Assembly (NCBI RefSeq): GCF_020523985.1
Contig: NZ_JAIVKM010000011.1
Span: forward strand, 1-64,000
Origin: Mangrovibacter yixingensis
GTDB lineage: Bacteria > Pseudomonadota > Gammaproteobacteria > Enterobacterales > Enterobacteriaceae
Length of the DNA: 64,000 bases
Direction: 5' to 3'
A program made the position numbers and the translations under genes. Every line of letters starts with the position of its first letter. Position 1 is the stretch's first letter. Of this stretch, positions 11,633 through 22,323 are shown piece by piece. The notes beneath the pieces were generated by a model that worked only from the letters and a program-made list of their open reading frames with translations, was not told where the DNA came from and ran no database searches.

Positions 11633-12409
11633 TTAGCTGGCGCTGTCTGCGTTGTCTGGATCTTCGTCATCGGACGTATCCCGAGGGCGGCGTTTCCCTA
11701 CATAGAACCGGGAACAGAAAACACCTATCTCAAACAACAAATACATAGGCACAGCCAGCAATGTCTGAGAGAAGATATCTGGTGGTGTGAGCAGCATTCC
11801 CACCACAAACGCCCCTACCAGTATATAAGGACGCTTTTTCTTCAGGTCTGCAGGGGTTGTCACGCCCATCCAACACAACAGAACAATCGCAACGGGTACT
11901 TCAAATGCCACACCAAATGCCATGAAGAGCGACATAACAAAATCGAGGTAATTCGTGATGTCAGTTGATATCACGACCCCAGCAGGTGCGGTTCGTGTCA
12001 GGAAGCCAAATGCGAGAGGGAAGACGACAAAATACGCAAAGGCCATGCCGATATAGAACAAAAAAGTGCTGGAAACCAGCAATGGCACGACCAGGCGACG
12101 CTCATGCCGGTAAAGCGCTGGCGCAATAAACGCCCACACCTGGTACAGGATAACAGGTGCCGACAATATCACCGACACCATAATCGTCAGCTTGATGGGG
12201 GTGAAAAACGGCGAAGCGACATCTGTCGCAATCATGCTGGCACCGTGGGGCATCTGTTTGATTAATGGCGCCGAAATAAGTTGATAGATGTCATTGGCAA
12301 AATAGACCAGCGCAAGAAAGATGATCAGCACAGAAATCATACAGTTCATCAAGCGTTTGCGAAGCTCGATCAGATGACTAATCAGCGGTTGGGTATCATC
12401 GACGGCCAT
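11633..12409 (-). CDS. tatC: Sec-independent protein translocase subunit TatC
   Basis: Six-helix inner membrane core of the twin-arginine translocase; with TatB it forms the receptor for RR signal peptides of folded cargo. 258 residues, the E. coli length. Characteristic blocks: the N-terminal [11 protein letters not shown] signal-peptide site, the LPFF-type periplasmic segment [14 protein letters not shown], and [15 protein letters not shown] with the conserved Glu in helix 4. Only two bases separate it from tatB. Confidence 0.98.
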   Translation of the reverse strand: MAVDDTQPLISHLIELRKRLMNCMISVLIIFLALVYFANDIYQLISAPLIKQMPHGASMIATDVASPFFTPIKLTIMVSVILSAPVILYQVWAFIAPALYRHERRLVVPLLVSSTFLFYIGMAFAYFVVFPLAFGFLTRTAPAGVVISTDITNYLDFVMSLFMAFGVAFEVPVAIVLLCWMGVTTPADLKKKRPYILVGAFVVGMLLTPPDIFSQTLLAVPMYLLFEIGVFCSRFYVGKRRPRDTSDDEDPDNADSAS

Positions 12410-12411
12410 AG

Positions 12412-12942
12412 TTACCCTTTCTTGTTCGATACGGAAGACACAGGGTTTTCATCACCGGTTTCAGCTGCCACTGTTTCATGCTCGCGCACATCAGACGAGA
12501 GTGCGGGAGCTTCAGAGGGCTGTGCTGTTACCGTTTCTGGGGCCGTGCCGGGTTCAGATGACGAAGAAACCGTTTCATCCTGCTCTGCCTGTTGTTTTGC
12601 AGGGTTGCGGATAGTGTTTTCCTCATCGCTGAGTTTTTCTGGATCATGCTGGCTATAGGAGCGTTTCATTGACTCAGCAGCTTCACGCAGCTCATCCATA
12701 GAAGACTTCAGTTCAGGCGTCAGGTTATCCATACTCGCCTTTTCAACTTTTTTGAGGCTGTCCTGAAACTCCTGAAGTTTTAACTCCTGCGCCAACTCGT
12801 TTTGCACAGTTGAGGCGAGCGAACGCAACGCCCGAACCCAACCCGCCACTGTTTTCACAGCAACAGGCAGACGTTCGGGCCCAAGCACAACCAGACCAAT
12901 TATAAAAATCAGTAATAACTCGCCAAAACCAATATCGAACAC
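12412..12942 (-). CDS. tatB: Sec-independent protein translocase subunit TatB
   Basis: Single-span membrane protein that pairs with TatC in the substrate receptor. 176 residues (E. coli 171): the N-terminal helix at about 2-21 contains the conserved Glu8 in [11 protein letters not shown] and the GPERLP hinge, followed by an amphipathic helix and a long, acidic, low-complexity C-terminal tail rich in Glu, Ser, Thr and Pro. It starts three bases after the tatA stop. Confidence 0.97.
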   Translation of the reverse strand: MFDIGFGELLLIFIIGLVVLGPERLPVAVKTVAGWVRALRSLASTVQNELAQELKLQEFQDSLKKVEKASMDNLTPELKSSMDELREAAESMKRSYSQHDPEKLSDEENTIRNPAKQQAEQDETVSSSSEPGTAPETVTAQPSEAPALSSDVREHETVAAETGDENPVSSVSNKKG

Positions 12943-12945
12943 TGT

Positions 12946-13209
12946 TTACACCTGCTCTTTATCGCTCTTTTTCTGTTCGTCTTTCGTTGTCTCGTCAGTT
13001 TTTTCTGACAAGTTCTTGGTGGTGAAATCGGCATCAGGTGCAGATTTCGTTTTATCATCTTTGCCTTCATCGTCATCATTCATCGCTTTTTTAAAGCCTT
13101 TGATTGATGCGCCAAGATCAGAACCCAAAGAACTGAGTTTCTTGGTACCAAACAGCAGAACAACAATGACAACGATTATCAATAATTGCCAGATACTAAT
13201 ACCACCCAT
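12946..13209 (-). CDS. tatA: Sec-independent protein translocase subunit TatA
   Basis: Pore-forming or membrane-thinning component of the Tat system that oligomerises upon substrate binding. The ATG at 13209 gives the canonical start [12 protein letters not shown] and 87 residues; the longer frame starting at 13251 lacks family support. Transmembrane helix about 2-20, FGTKKL hinge, amphipathic helix [15 protein letters not shown], then a highly charged tail ending in DKEQV as in E. coli. It heads tatABC, 72 bases after ubiB. Confidence 0.96.
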   Translation of the reverse strand: MGGISIWQLLIIVVIVVLLFGTKKLSSLGSDLGASIKGFKKAMNDDDEGKDDKTKSAPDADFTTKNLSEKTDETTKDEQKKSDKEQV

Positions 13210-13281
13210 AATGATCCTCAGAGACGAAAAGTGAAGTCCGGCCTCGCGCATTGCGGGGCTTACGCTTTCATAATGAAAAAA

Positions 13282-14922
13282 TCAGGTAGTCCGCCACCAG
13301 CCCACAAGCCACGCAGCGATGCCACCTACCATTAGCCATGCGGGCATCATACCCCAGTCAGGCCGATTAATTAGCAACAGCGTACCACTGACAATCAGTG
13401 TTGCACCAATACCAAACAAATATCGTGATTGCCCCTGACGTACTCGAGTATCGTGCAACTCACGGGAAATCTTATCCATGCTGTGCTGTAAATGACGCCC
13501 CTGGCGCAAACTTTCATAAAAAAGCTCAGGGATTTCCGGCATTTTTTCTACCCAAAACGGCGCTTTCTCTTTGAATGACCGAACCAGAGCGGGAATCCCC
13601 ACCTGGTCTTTTATCCAAGATTCAAGGAACGGTTTTGCCGTTTTCCACAAATCCAGTTGCGGGTATAACTGCCGTCCAACACCTTCTACATATAACAGGG
13701 TTTTCTGTAACAGCACCAGTTGCGGTTGTACTTCCATATTAAACCGCCGGGCAGTATTAAACAGATTGAGTAATACATGGCCGAATGAAATTTCTGCCAA
13801 CGGCTTTTCAAAAATCGGTTCGCAAACAGTACGGATGGCAAACTCAAACTCTTCCACATTGGTGTCTGGCGGAACCCAACCTGAATCGACATGCAATTCA
13901 GCAACCTTACGGTAATCGCGGTTAAAAAATGCGATGAAGTTTTCAGCCAGGTAGCGTTTGTCATCTTTATTCAGCGACCCCACTATCCCACAATCAATAC
14001 CAATGTACTGTGGGTTTTCCGGATGCTCGTAACTTACAAAAATATTGCCCGGATGCATATCCGCGTGAAAGAAACTGTCACGAAAAACCTGGGTAAAAAA
14101 CACCTGAACCCCACGCTCTGCCAGTAACTTCATGTTGGTGCCATTTTTTTCCAGGGTTGCAACATCTGAGACCGGTATCCCATAAATACGTTCCATGACC
14201 AGCATATTCTCGCTGCAGTAGTCTGAATAAACTTCTGGGACGTACAACATAGGGCTGTTTTCAAAATTCCTTCGTAACTGGATGCCATTAGCGGCTTCCC
14301 GCAGTAAATTCAGTTCATCCATTAACGTTTTTTCGTATTCACGCACCACTTCTGTAGGGCGTAACCTGCGCCCATCCGGCATCAAGCGTGGTACCCAGCG
14401 TGCCAGGCGGTAAATAAGCCGAATATCGGCTTTAATCACAGGCTGAATATCCGGGCGGATAACCTTAATCACCACCTCTTTACCGTTGTCTTTCAGGCGT
14501 GCGGTATGCACCTGCGCAATGGATGCAGACGCCAGTGGTTCGACAGCGAAATCATCAAACCAGGTTTCGACAGGAATATCGCCCATCGCCTTTTCGATTT
14601 GTTGCTGTGCAAGGCGACCATCAAAAGGGGCAACACGGTCTTGTAACAAAGCCAGTTGATCAGCAATCGCGGGGGGAAACAGATCCCTGCGGGTGGATAA
14701 CATCTGGCCAAACTTTATCCAGACCGGGCCCAGTTCCTGTAACGCCAACCGCAGACGCTCACCTAGCGGCAAATCTTTATGCCGGTTTGGCAACCAGAAC
14801 AACAAACGCCGCCATAAACGCAGTGGCAGCGTAATGCGCATTTTGGGGATAAGTTCATCAAGGCCGTAAGTCAGAAAAGTACGAATGATGAAGTACAGGC
14901 GGCGAATCTCACCTGGCGTCAT
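13282..14922 (-). CDS. ubiB: Ubiquinone biosynthesis accessory kinase-like protein UbiB
   Basis: Atypical ABC1/ADCK/UbiB-family protein needed for ubiquinone production, thought to use ATPase activity to extract or present lipid precursors to the cytosolic Ubi complex. 546 residues, identical to E. coli length. The family KxGQ element is seen as [11 protein letters not shown], with [15 protein letters not shown], the HADMHPGN catalytic-like loop and IDCGIVG. Two hydrophobic helices end the protein at about 500-540. It overlaps the ubiJ stop by four bases (ATGA), indicating translational coupling. Confidence 0.97.
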   Translation of the reverse strand: MTPGEIRRLYFIIRTFLTYGLDELIPKMRITLPLRLWRRLLFWLPNRHKDLPLGERLRLALQELGPVWIKFGQMLSTRRDLFPPAIADQLALLQDRVAPFDGRLAQQQIEKAMGDIPVETWFDDFAVEPLASASIAQVHTARLKDNGKEVVIKVIRPDIQPVIKADIRLIYRLARWVPRLMPDGRRLRPTEVVREYEKTLMDELNLLREAANGIQLRRNFENSPMLYVPEVYSDYCSENMLVMERIYGIPVSDVATLEKNGTNMKLLAERGVQVFFTQVFRDSFFHADMHPGNIFVSYEHPENPQYIGIDCGIVGSLNKDDKRYLAENFIAFFNRDYRKVAELHVDSGWVPPDTNVEEFEFAIRTVCEPIFEKPLAEISFGHVLLNLFNTARRFNMEVQPQLVLLQKTLLYVEGVGRQLYPQLDLWKTAKPFLESWIKDQVGIPALVRSFKEKAPFWVEKMPEIPELFYESLRQGRHLQHSMDKISRELHDTRVRQGQSRYLFGIGATLIVSGTLLLINRPDWGMMPAWLMVGGIAAWLVGWWRTT

Positions 14923-15524
14923 TTGGCCTCCAGTTTCTCAAGCCGCTGACTCAGGTTTTCAACAGCAGTATTTAGTGCTTGTGCTTCTTCAGTAAACCAC
15001 GCAACTTCAAGCGCACCTGGAGCCAGGCGCCACTCTTCTGTTATGGTCTGGGATACATTCTGGCGCTGGCGCACCAGCCGTTGCTTCAAAAATTGCGCAC
15101 CGTTACGCACAGCCCTGCCCAGGCCTTCCGCGACAATATCTCCGGTCCAGGGTGCCAGCAGCTCTGCCGGGTCAATTTCAGCCAGGTCAAGCAGGCTCAC
15201 CATGTTCTGCACAACCTGAATATCACCCTGAACCTCAAGATCACCCTGACGAATAAGCTGGGTAAGTTGGCTACGGTCACGCAGGGAAGGTAAGACCGAT
15301 AACCGAGTAATCACCGTACACTCGACCTCGCCATCCCACTGAGCGACGACATCCACTTGTTGCTCACTGAAAACCATAACAAGAGGGGCGTTCAGTTCCT
15401 GAAGGGTGATACGCAATACTTTCCCGTATAACCGCTGGCGGGCTGCCCTGAGCGCTTTATCCTGCCAGAGCAGTTTATTCAGTGCGGTCTCAATCCCTGC
15501 TGTCATCAATGGCATAAATGGCAT
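14919..15524 (-). CDS. ubiJ: Ubiquinone biosynthesis accessory factor UbiJ
   Basis: SCP2-domain lipid-binding protein that with UbiK scaffolds the soluble ubiquinone metabolon. The ATG at 15524 is preceded by AGGAGG and gives 201 residues as in E. coli; the frame extends to 15581 into ubiE but that part has no support. The SCP2 domain covers about 15-115 ([12 protein letters not shown] block), and the C-terminus is a coiled coil ending RLEKLEAK. In E. coli the 3' half of this gene also hosts a reported small RNA, EsrE; I cannot tell from sequence alone whether it is made here. Confidence 0.95.
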   Translation of the reverse strand: MPFMPLMTAGIETALNKLLWQDKALRAARQRLYGKVLRITLQELNAPLVMVFSEQQVDVVAQWDGEVECTVITRLSVLPSLRDRSQLTQLIRQGDLEVQGDIQVVQNMVSLLDLAEIDPAELLAPWTGDIVAEGLGRAVRNGAQFLKQRLVRQRQNVSQTITEEWRLAPGALEVAWFTEEAQALNTAVENLSQRLEKLEAK

Positions 15525-15549
15525 CCTGCGCCTCCTGTCAGGCCTTTCT

Positions 15550-16311
15550 TCAGAATTTATAGCCGCGATGCAGTGCGACAATTCCGCCGGTCAAATTGAA
15601 ATAAGTGACGTTTTCAAACCCTGCGTCTTCCATCATGCCTTTTAGGGTTTCCTGGTCAGGATGCATGCGAATCGACTCGGCCAGATAGCGGTAACTTTCC
15701 GAATCGTGAGCAACCAATTCGCCAATCCGCGGCAGAACGTGGAAGGAGTATGCGTCATAGGCTTTACTGAGCGGCTTCAGAACAGGTTTAGAAAACTCCA
15801 GCACCAGTAACCGCCCGCCGGGTTTAAGAACCCGAAACATCGAGCGCAACGCCTTGTCTTTATCTGTCACATTACGCAACCCAAAAGAGATGGTGATGCA
15901 ATCAAATGTATTGTCCGGAAACGGCAGTGCTTCAGCGTTAGCCTGAACATATTCAACATTACCGACAATGCCGAGGTTACGCAGTTTCTCACGCCCCATT
16001 TTCAACATGGAGTCATTGATGTCTGCCAGCACCACTTTGCCGCTTTCGCCAACCAGCCGCGAGAATTTGGCGGCCAGATCGCCGGTACCACCCGCTAAAT
16101 CAAGCACACACTGCCCGCGCCTTACACCACTGCAATCAATAGTGAAGCGTTTCCATATGCGATGAATACCAAAGGACATCAGGTCGTTCATCAGGTCGTA
16201 CTTCGACGCCACCGAATGAAAAACCTGTGCAACCATATCCGCTTTTTGTTCTGTCGCTACGGTACGATAACCGAAATGCGTAGTATCTTTTGAATCAGAT
16301 TCATCAGCCAT
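15550..16311 (-). CDS. ubiE: Ubiquinone/menaquinone C-methyltransferase UbiE
   Basis: SAM-dependent methyltransferase acting on 2-polyprenyl-6-methoxy-benzoquinol and on demethylmenaquinol, hence needed for both quinones. 253 residues (E. coli 251). SAM motif I is [11 protein letters not shown], followed by [30 protein letters not shown] and [13 protein letters not shown], all typical of UbiE. First gene of ubiE-ubiJ-ubiB; ubiJ begins 25 bases after its stop. Confidence 0.98.
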   Translation of the reverse strand: MADESDSKDTTHFGYRTVATEQKADMVAQVFHSVASKYDLMNDLMSFGIHRIWKRFTIDCSGVRRGQCVLDLAGGTGDLAAKFSRLVGESGKVVLADINDSMLKMGREKLRNLGIVGNVEYVQANAEALPFPDNTFDCITISFGLRNVTDKDKALRSMFRVLKPGGRLLVLEFSKPVLKPLSKAYDAYSFHVLPRIGELVAHDSESYRYLAESIRMHPDQETLKGMMEDAGFENVTYFNLTGGIVALHRGYKF

Positions 16312-16382
16312 CTTAGTGCCTGCCCATCCTAAAAAAGAGTGTGAAGTGTAACAGATTGCGCAATATTGCTCTAAGTCCCAAA

Positions 16383-16404
16383 CCTGGTGGAAAATACCAC
16401 CAGG
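16383..16404 (-). terminator. Hairpin downstream of rmuC
   Basis: CCTGGTGG and CCACCAGG (16397-16404 and 16383-16390) form an eight-pair stem with a six-base loop, 18 bases past the rmuC stop. Only three T residues follow on the minus strand, so termination efficiency is uncertain. Confidence 0.55.
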
Positions 16405-16422
16405 CCATTGTTATTGCGCCTG

Positions 16423-17823
16423 TCAGGGCGGTAGTGGCGTATCCTGCCGTGATGCCACACTGGCATCAGTATCTTCCTGGCGTGCCTGTTCTGTTAATTC
16501 AGGATTTATCTCACGCTTGACTTCTACCCCTAACTCACGAAAGGAATCTGCCTGAACCAGCAAATTCCCGCGCCCGTGAGCTAATTTTTTCATTGCCTGG
16601 TGATAATTATCCTGGGCCTTGTTAAGGCTTTGCCCTATTGCCATCATATCATCAACAAAGAGGCGCATTTTGTCATACAACCGGCTTGCACGCTCAGCGA
16701 TTTGTTGCGCATTACGGCTTTGATGTTCATAACGCCACAGATTGGCAATAGTACGCAGTGCCACCAGCAGCGTTGTCGGGCTGACCAACATAATATTATT
16801 GCGTAAGGCTTCACTGATCAGTTCAGGCTGGCGGTCTATCGCCAGCAAAAAAGCGGGCTCCACCGGAATAAACATCAGCACATAATCCAGCGAGCGTAAA
16901 CCAGGAAGTTGTTGGTAATCTTTACGGCCTAACAACCGAATATGGTTACGTATTGCGGCAATATGTTCACTGAGCGCAGCGTCCTGGGTGACATCGTCTT
17001 CGGCATTAAAATAACGTTCATAAGCCACCAGCGTCATTTTCGCATCTATTACCACATCTTTATTTTGTGGCAAGCGGACAATCACGTCGGGCTGCATACG
17101 GCTGTGGTTATCTAATGTGACACTGACCTGGGTTTCATATTCAGCGCCTTCCCGTAAGCCAGAGGCTTCAAGAACGCGGGCAAGGACCACTTCCCCCCAG
17201 TTCCCCTGGGTTTTATTATCACCTTTCAGTGCCCGGGTAAGGTTGACCGCTTCTTGCGTCATCTTTTCATTGAGCTGCTGTAACTGGCGAATCTCATGAG
17301 TCAGAGTATGGCGTTCACGGGCTTCAGCCCCAAAATTATCCTGGACCTGGCGGCGAAAGCCGTCCAGTTGTTCCCGCAAAGGTGCCAGCAGGCCTGATAA
17401 ACTCTGACGGTTCTGCTCGTCCATACGTTGGTGGCTTTGGGAAAAAATGCGGTTCGCCAGGTTTTCAAACTGTTCACTCAAGCGTTGTTCACTATTGATC
17501 ATCTGCCGGTGCTTATCTTCCGTATGTAGCCGGTTTTCTTCCAGCCGGGTAGCCATCTCCCGCAGGTCGGCCTCCTGAATACGGTTTATATCCAGTTGAT
17601 TGCGCAATTCCTGATTGAGTTGTTCATATTCTTCTTGCCAATGCTGGCTTTGTACCAGTTGCTGGCGAGTTGCCATGAGTTCGCCATATACATCACGATG
17701 CGCAGCCTGTTCATCTGCCATATGCCGTGCGGCTCTCAAACTGGCAAGCAACCAGCCTGTTAAGCCGCCAACAGCTAATCCGCCTGCAAGGAAAAACCAG
17801 GTAAATGCCACACTCCCTCCCAC
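16423..17823 (-). CDS. rmuC: DNA recombination protein RmuC
   Basis: Predicted nuclease-like protein that in E. coli limits recombination at short inverted repeats. 466 residues (E. coli 475). One N-terminal transmembrane segment (about 6-28), then an extended coiled coil (about 35-190), then the PD-(D/E)XK-like core with LTRALKGDNKTQGNWGE, QPDVIVRLP and DVVIDAKMTLVAYERYF. The acidic C-terminal tail is shorter than in E. coli. It lies downstream of udp on the minus strand. Confidence 0.95.
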   Translation of the reverse strand: MGGSVAFTWFFLAGGLAVGGLTGWLLASLRAARHMADEQAAHRDVYGELMATRQQLVQSQHWQEEYEQLNQELRNQLDINRIQEADLREMATRLEENRLHTEDKHRQMINSEQRLSEQFENLANRIFSQSHQRMDEQNRQSLSGLLAPLREQLDGFRRQVQDNFGAEARERHTLTHEIRQLQQLNEKMTQEAVNLTRALKGDNKTQGNWGEVVLARVLEASGLREGAEYETQVSVTLDNHSRMQPDVIVRLPQNKDVVIDAKMTLVAYERYFNAEDDVTQDAALSEHIAAIRNHIRLLGRKDYQQLPGLRSLDYVLMFIPVEPAFLLAIDRQPELISEALRNNIMLVSPTTLLVALRTIANLWRYEHQSRNAQQIAERASRLYDKMRLFVDDMMAIGQSLNKAQDNYHQAMKKLAHGRGNLLVQADSFRELGVEVKREINPELTEQARQEDTDASVASRQDTPLPP

Positions 17824-17971
17824 CTGAACTCTGTGCCTGTTAAAATTCTGCTGTATAAATGTCCAGATTAAAAGGTTTTATGGCACCTAATCGCTATCTC
17901 ATGGCGATTTAGCTATTTTTTCGCGCCGGGAGGGTTGATAAAGAAGGGATACAAGAGGCTATTGAGGCAAA

Positions 17972-17993
17972 CCAGCGGAGGTCTCCCCGCTGG
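17972..17993 (-). terminator. Hairpin downstream of udp
   Basis: CCAGCGG (17993-17987) and CCGCTGG (17978-17972) form a GC-rich stem 15 bases past the udp stop. The following sequence on the minus strand is TTTGCC, a weak T tract. It separates udp from rmuC. Confidence 0.55.
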
Positions 17994-18007
17994 CATGTGG
18001 GCAAGAA

Positions 18008-18769
18008 TCAGAGCAAGCGGCGGGCAGCCTCCACCACGATTTTCACCGCATAGCTTTCCGTCTGTTTCATGGTTTCTGCGTTAGGGATTTCTTGCTGGGT
18101 ACGGTTAACGATTACACCAGCAACCATCCCGGCGCGTAAACCCTGGCTGGCACACATAGTCAGCAGCGTCGCGGACTCCATTTCGTAATTCATGACGCCC
18201 ATTTGTTGCCACTCTTCCATAGAGCCTTTAAAACGGCTGACAACACGCCCGGAAAACGTGTCATAGCGTTCCTGGCCTGGGTAAAAAGTATCGGAGGATG
18301 CAGTCACCCCAATATGCGTCATCGCGCCAACAGCTTTGGCTGCTTCAACTAACGCAGTGGTGCAGGCAAAATCTGCCACTGCAGGGTATTCCATCGGCGC
18401 AAAATGCAGGCTTGCGCCATCAAGGCGTACAGAGGCTGTGGTCACTAAAACGTCGCCAACATTGATATGCGGCTGAATTGCCCCTGTGGTGCCCACACGC
18501 AGGAATGTGCGAATACCCAATTGAGCCAACTCTTCAACAGCAATGGAAGTAGAAGGGCCACCAATACCGGTAGAACAGACAACAACGGATTTTCCGGCTA
18601 ACTCAGCCCGCCATGAAGTAAATTCACGATGTGCAGCCAGTTTTACCGGGTTATCCATTAACGCGGCTATTTTTTCCACCCGCTCAGGATCGCCCGGAAC
18701 AATCGCCAGTGTTGCGCCCTGTAAATCCGCTTTGGTAAGCCCAAGATGAAACACATCAGACCTGGACAT
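18008..18769 (-). CDS. udp: Uridine phosphorylase Udp
   Basis: Cytoplasmic hexameric enzyme of pyrimidine salvage: uridine plus phosphate gives uracil and ribose 1-phosphate. 253 residues, E. coli length. Family blocks: [11 protein letters not shown] start, [25 protein letters not shown] (phosphate site), RVGTTGAIQ, and [13 protein letters not shown] (ribose-binding Glu-Met-Glu). It is divergent from dlhH and preceded by two CRP sites in the arrangement known for udp. Confidence 0.98.
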   Translation of the reverse strand: MSRSDVFHLGLTKADLQGATLAIVPGDPERVEKIAALMDNPVKLAAHREFTSWRAELAGKSVVVCSTGIGGPSTSIAVEELAQLGIRTFLRVGTTGAIQPHINVGDVLVTTASVRLDGASLHFAPMEYPAVADFACTTALVEAAKAVGAMTHIGVTASSDTFYPGQERYDTFSGRVVSRFKGSMEEWQQMGVMNYEMESATLLTMCASQGLRAGMVAGVIVNRTQQEIPNAETMKQTESYAVKIVVEAARRLL

Positions 18770-18813
18770 AAATCACTCCTCTTTGAGTCAATGTTCGGGT
18801 GAAGTAAAGCCGT

Positions 18814-18908
18814 ACTCTACTGAACTCCCTGGCTTTAAAAAGTGACTAAAATCACCTTAAAACCCAAATGTTACATTACGTTGCTTTAATAACGTGACAC
18901 TTATCACC
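18814..18908 (-). promoter_or_regulatory. udp control region: two CRP sites 52 bp apart, candidate -10
   Basis: AGTGA-N6-TCACC at 18841-18856 and CGTGA-N6-TCACC at 18893-18908 match the CRP consensus in both half sites. Their centres are 52 bases apart, the same spacing as the CRP sites centred at -41.5 and -93.5 upstream of E. coli udp, where CytR binds between them. Placing the proximal site at -41.5 predicts a start near 18807, and a TAGAGT -10 is found at 18814-18819. CytR occupancy of the 36-base interval is inferred by analogy. Confidence 0.8.
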
Positions 18909-19020
18909 AATAATAATCAGGGTAATGAGGAAATTTGCTTTAATTACACTTTTTGCCCCCTGCCAGCCGAACCTTGTACAGCTATAGTTAAGTTTATGCG
19001 CTATTCACACGGAGATTGCT

Positions 19021-19848
19021 ATGACAGAAAAAAAGACAACCCCGCCCGCCAATAACCCATTCGCACCCGCGGTATCACCAGTAACCTCAACCGTTATTCA
19101 TACCAGCGATAAAGGCTTACATACGGGCGAAACAACCATAGCGACCCAAGGTGAGCATATGCCTGCCTGGTATGCACGACCGCAGGATATAACCACCTCT
19201 TTACCTATTGTCATCGTGGTACAAGAGATCTTCGGCGTGCATGAACATATTAAAGACATCTGCAGGCGACTGGCACATCAGGGGTATCTGGCAATCGCAC
19301 CAGAACTCTATTTTCGCCAGGGCTGTCCGAATGAATACCAAGAGATCGGGGCGTTACTTCGCGATCTGGTCAGTAAAGTACCGGATGCTCAGGTGTTGGC
19401 GGACTTGGATCATGTGGCGAACTGGGCTGGTAAAAACCATGGTGATCTGCACCGTTTGTTTGTTACTGGTTTTTGCTGGGGCGGCCGTATTAGCTGGTTG
19501 TATGCTGCACATAACCCCCAATTAAAAGCGGCTGTGGCCTGGTATGGCCGCCTGGTTGGCGCACACACGCTGACATCACCCCAACACCCAGTTGATGTTG
19601 CTGCAAATCTTAGCGCGCCTGTTTTGGGCTTGTATGGTGGAAAAGATGACGGTATCCCGTTAGAGAGCGTGGAAACCATGCGCCAGGCATTGCGTGCAGC
19701 AAATGCGAAAGCAGAGATCGTGGTTTACCCTGAAGCCGGGCACGCCTTTAACGCCGACTACCGGCCCAATTACCACCAGGAATCCGCACAAGATGGCTGG
19801 GAAAGAATGCTTGCCTGGTTCTCTGCATATGATAAAGGCGCAAAATAG
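19021..19848 (+). CDS. dlhH: Dienelactone hydrolase family protein DlhH
   Basis: Alpha/beta hydrolase of the carboxymethylenebutenolidase family, formerly YsgA; physiological substrate not established. 275 residues. The catalytic triad is visible: Cys in VTGFCWGGR (about 154), Asp in YGGKDDGIP (about 205) and His in PEAGHAFNADYR (about 241). The VVQEIFGVHEHIKDICRRLA block at about 63-85 is the usual oxyanion region. No signal peptide. Divergent from udp, and followed by a terminator shared with metE. Confidence 0.93.
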   Translation: MTEKKTTPPANNPFAPAVSPVTSTVIHTSDKGLHTGETTIATQGEHMPAWYARPQDITTSLPIVIVVQEIFGVHEHIKDICRRLAHQGYLAIAPELYFRQGCPNEYQEIGALLRDLVSKVPDAQVLADLDHVANWAGKNHGDLHRLFVTGFCWGGRISWLYAAHNPQLKAAVAWYGRLVGAHTLTSPQHPVDVAANLSAPVLGLYGGKDDGIPLESVETMRQALRAANAKAEIVVYPEAGHAFNADYRPNYHQESAQDGWERMLAWFSAYDKGAK

Positions 19849-19874
19849 GCCGGATTAACGCACGGTAAAAACAA

Positions 19875-19900
19875 GGAAAGGCCAGGCGCCTTTCCTTTTT
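19875..19900. terminator. Bidirectional terminator between dlhH and metE
   Basis: GGAAAGGC (19875-19882) pairs with GCCTTTCC (19888-19895) and is followed by five T residues on the plus strand. The minus strand reads TTGTTTTTACC after the stem, a usable T-rich tail for metE. Confidence 0.85.
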
Positions 19901-19955
19901 CATTGCTTACCACTTGTTTGCCATTTGATTCGCTGGCCACACATAAGTGAGTTGA

Positions 19956-22220
19956 TTAAAAGGCCTGACGCAGGTTACGGGCGGCCTCAACCATATTTGC
20001 CAGTGCAGCCCGGGTTTCTGGCCAACCCCGCGTTTTCAACCCGCAATCCGGGTTTACCCACAACCGTTCAGCCGGAATATAACGGGCGGCTTTCTTCAGC
20101 AGGTTTTCAATCCAGGCAACATCAGGCACATTGGGTGAGTGAATATCATAAACACCCGGCCCAATTTCATTCGGGTATTCAAACTGTTCAAAGGATTCCA
20201 GCAGTTCCATATCAGAGCGTGATGTTTCGATAGTAATAACATCAGCATCCAGTGCAGCAATAGAATCCATGATGTCATTAAATTCGCAGTAACACATATG
20301 GGTATGAATCTGTGTTTCGTCTTTCGCAACCGCAGCGTTCAGGCGGAATGCTTCCACGGCCCAGGACAGATAAGCCTGCCAGTCACTCTGGCGCAACGGT
20401 AAACCTTCACGCAGTGCAGGCTCATCTATCTGGATAATACCAATACCGGCCGCTTCCAGGTCTGCCACTTCATCGCGCAGTGCCAGTGCAACTTGTTTCG
20501 CAATGGTTTCACGGCTGACATCTTCCCGAGGGAAGGACCAGCACAAAATCGTGACCGGGCCAGTCAGCATGCCTTTCATCGGTTTATCTGTTAATGACTG
20601 AGCATATTTGGCCCACTCCACTGTAATGGGTGCCGGGCGGCTGACATCGCCAATCACAACAGGCGGTTTCACACAGCGCGAACCATAACTTTGTACCCAA
20701 CCATTTTGGGTGAAAGCAAAACCATCAAGATGTTCGCCAAAATACTCGACCATATCATTACGTTCTGCTTCACCATGTACCAGTACATCCAGCCCCAGAC
20801 GTTCCTGTTCCTGCACTGCCTGGCGAATATGTTCAGCAATACTGGTGCGGTAATGACCCGCATCCAAACGGCCCTGTTTGAAATCAAGCCGCAGCCCCCG
20901 AATTTCCTTTGTCTGCGGGAATGAACCAATTGTGGTGGTCGGCCAGGCAGGTAAATTGAAATGCGCACGCTGCAATTGAGCACGCTTAGTGTATGCGCTG
21001 GTTCTCTGGCTATCCTGTTCACCAATGGCGGCAAGGCGCTCAGCAACTGCGCGATTATGCACACGGCGCGAATCAGAGCGGGCCTGAATGGGGGCGCTCC
21101 ATTCAACCAGATTCCGGGTATCACCACTATTCAGTGCATGGGAAAGTAACGCCAGTTCCTCACATTTTTGCACCGCAAATGCGAACCAGCTTTTCACTTC
21201 ATTATCAAGACGGGTTTCAACACGCAAATCAATAGGGCTGTGCAGCAAAGAGCAGGAAGAGGCAACCCATAGCGGGCGCTGGCCCACAATCTCTCTGAGT
21301 TGCTGGTATTTTTTTGTCAAATCAGCACGCCAGACATTACGCCCATTGATAACACCCGCAGACAATAGCCAGTCTGCCGGTAGTTTGCTATGCAATTCGG
21401 CTACATCATCATGGCCGTGAACCAAATCGACATGCAAGCCTTGAACAGGTAACGCCGCAATGGTATTCAGGTTAGGTGCCACACCTTCAAAATAGGTAGT
21501 CAGCAGTAATTTCACATGGCCACTTAGTGCCTGGTAAGCAGGTTTAAACGCTGCCAGCCAGGCTGGAGGTAATTCCAGTACCAGAGCGGGTTCATCTATT
21601 TGTACCCACTCAATGCCACGTTTTGCCAGTTCCGCCAAAACCTGCTGATAAACTGGCAGAATATCGTTGAGTAAAGACAAACGGTCAAAAGCCTCACCTT
21701 TCACTTTCCCCAACCATAGATAAGTCACCGGCCCCAGTAACACAGGTTTTACTCTGTGGTTGAGCGCCAGGGCTTCATCAACCTCATCCAGCAGTTGTGT
21801 CCAGGCCAGGTGAAATGACTGCCCCTGAGTAAATTCCGGCACCATATAGTGGTAGTTAGTATTAAACCACTTGGTCATTTCTGCTGCAGCGGCGGGTTCC
21901 CCTGTAGGTGCCCGGCCACGGCCAGTACGGAATAAGGTGTCGATATCAATAGTACCATCGGCGTTTTGGTGGCGTGCAGGAACGTTTCCCAGCAACAGGC
22001 TGGTGCCAAGAACATGGTCATACCAGGCGAAATCGCCAACAGGAAGTATGTTGATACCGGCATCACTTTGTTGTTGCCAGTGACGGGCTCGTAATTCACG
22101 GCCCGTTTCAAACAAATCTTCACGGCTCAGGGTGCCAGCCCAATAACTTTCCTGGGCTTTTTTCAGTTCGCGTCGCAGGCCAATACGCGGAAAACCGAGG
22201 GTATGGTTGAGGACAGTCAT
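19956..22220 (-). CDS. metE: Cobalamin-independent methionine synthase MetE
   Basis: Transfers a methyl group from 5-methyl-THF-triglutamate to homocysteine, the last step of methionine synthesis without B12. The ATG at 22220 gives 754 residues (E. coli 753); the frame runs on to 22340 through the operator region and is not used. N-terminal [13 protein letters not shown], the linker [12 protein letters not shown] and the C-terminal zinc ligands HTHMCYCEF (His, Cys) and [11 protein letters not shown] (Cys) are present. Divergent from its activator gene metR. Confidence 0.98.
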   Translation of the reverse strand: MTVLNHTLGFPRIGLRRELKKAQESYWAGTLSREDLFETGRELRARHWQQQSDAGINILPVGDFAWYDHVLGTSLLLGNVPARHQNADGTIDIDTLFRTGRGRAPTGEPAAAAEMTKWFNTNYHYMVPEFTQGQSFHLAWTQLLDEVDEALALNHRVKPVLLGPVTYLWLGKVKGEAFDRLSLLNDILPVYQQVLAELAKRGIEWVQIDEPALVLELPPAWLAAFKPAYQALSGHVKLLLTTYFEGVAPNLNTIAALPVQGLHVDLVHGHDDVAELHSKLPADWLLSAGVINGRNVWRADLTKKYQQLREIVGQRPLWVASSCSLLHSPIDLRVETRLDNEVKSWFAFAVQKCEELALLSHALNSGDTRNLVEWSAPIQARSDSRRVHNRAVAERLAAIGEQDSQRTSAYTKRAQLQRAHFNLPAWPTTTIGSFPQTKEIRGLRLDFKQGRLDAGHYRTSIAEHIRQAVQEQERLGLDVLVHGEAERNDMVEYFGEHLDGFAFTQNGWVQSYGSRCVKPPVVIGDVSRPAPITVEWAKYAQSLTDKPMKGMLTGPVTILCWSFPREDVSRETIAKQVALALRDEVADLEAAGIGIIQIDEPALREGLPLRQSDWQAYLSWAVEAFRLNAAVAKDETQIHTHMCYCEFNDIMDSIAALDADVITIETSRSDMELLESFEQFEYPNEIGPGVYDIHSPNVPDVAWIENLLKKAARYIPAERLWVNPDCGLKTRGWPETRAALANMVEAARNLRQAF

Positions 22221-22235
22221 TTTTCTTCTCCATTT

Positions 22236-22323
22236 AGCCATCCAGATGTTTACACATCTATATTCCGCAGGTACTGTATATTCCTCAAGCGCAAAATCCT
22301 CAAGGCGAAGTGAAGGACTTTCA
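22236..22323. promoter_or_regulatory. metE/metR divergent control region: MetJ boxes and a MetR site
   Basis: Two adjacent 8-base met boxes, AGATGTTT (22244-22251) and ACACATCT (22252-22259), each match AGACGTCT at six positions, with a weaker third box at 22236-22243; MetJ-SAM binding here would repress. TGAAGGACTTTCA at 22311-22323 fits the MetR consensus TGAA-N5-TTCA exactly and ends on the A of the metR start codon, so MetR bound there would autorepress metR. Homocysteine modulates MetR in E. coli. Confidence 0.8.

Noticed and set aside
13210-13281. GC-rich near-hairpin between ubiB and tatA as a terminator
   Set aside because: Stem is imperfect and no T run follows on the minus strand; it could equally be part of a tatA promoter region.
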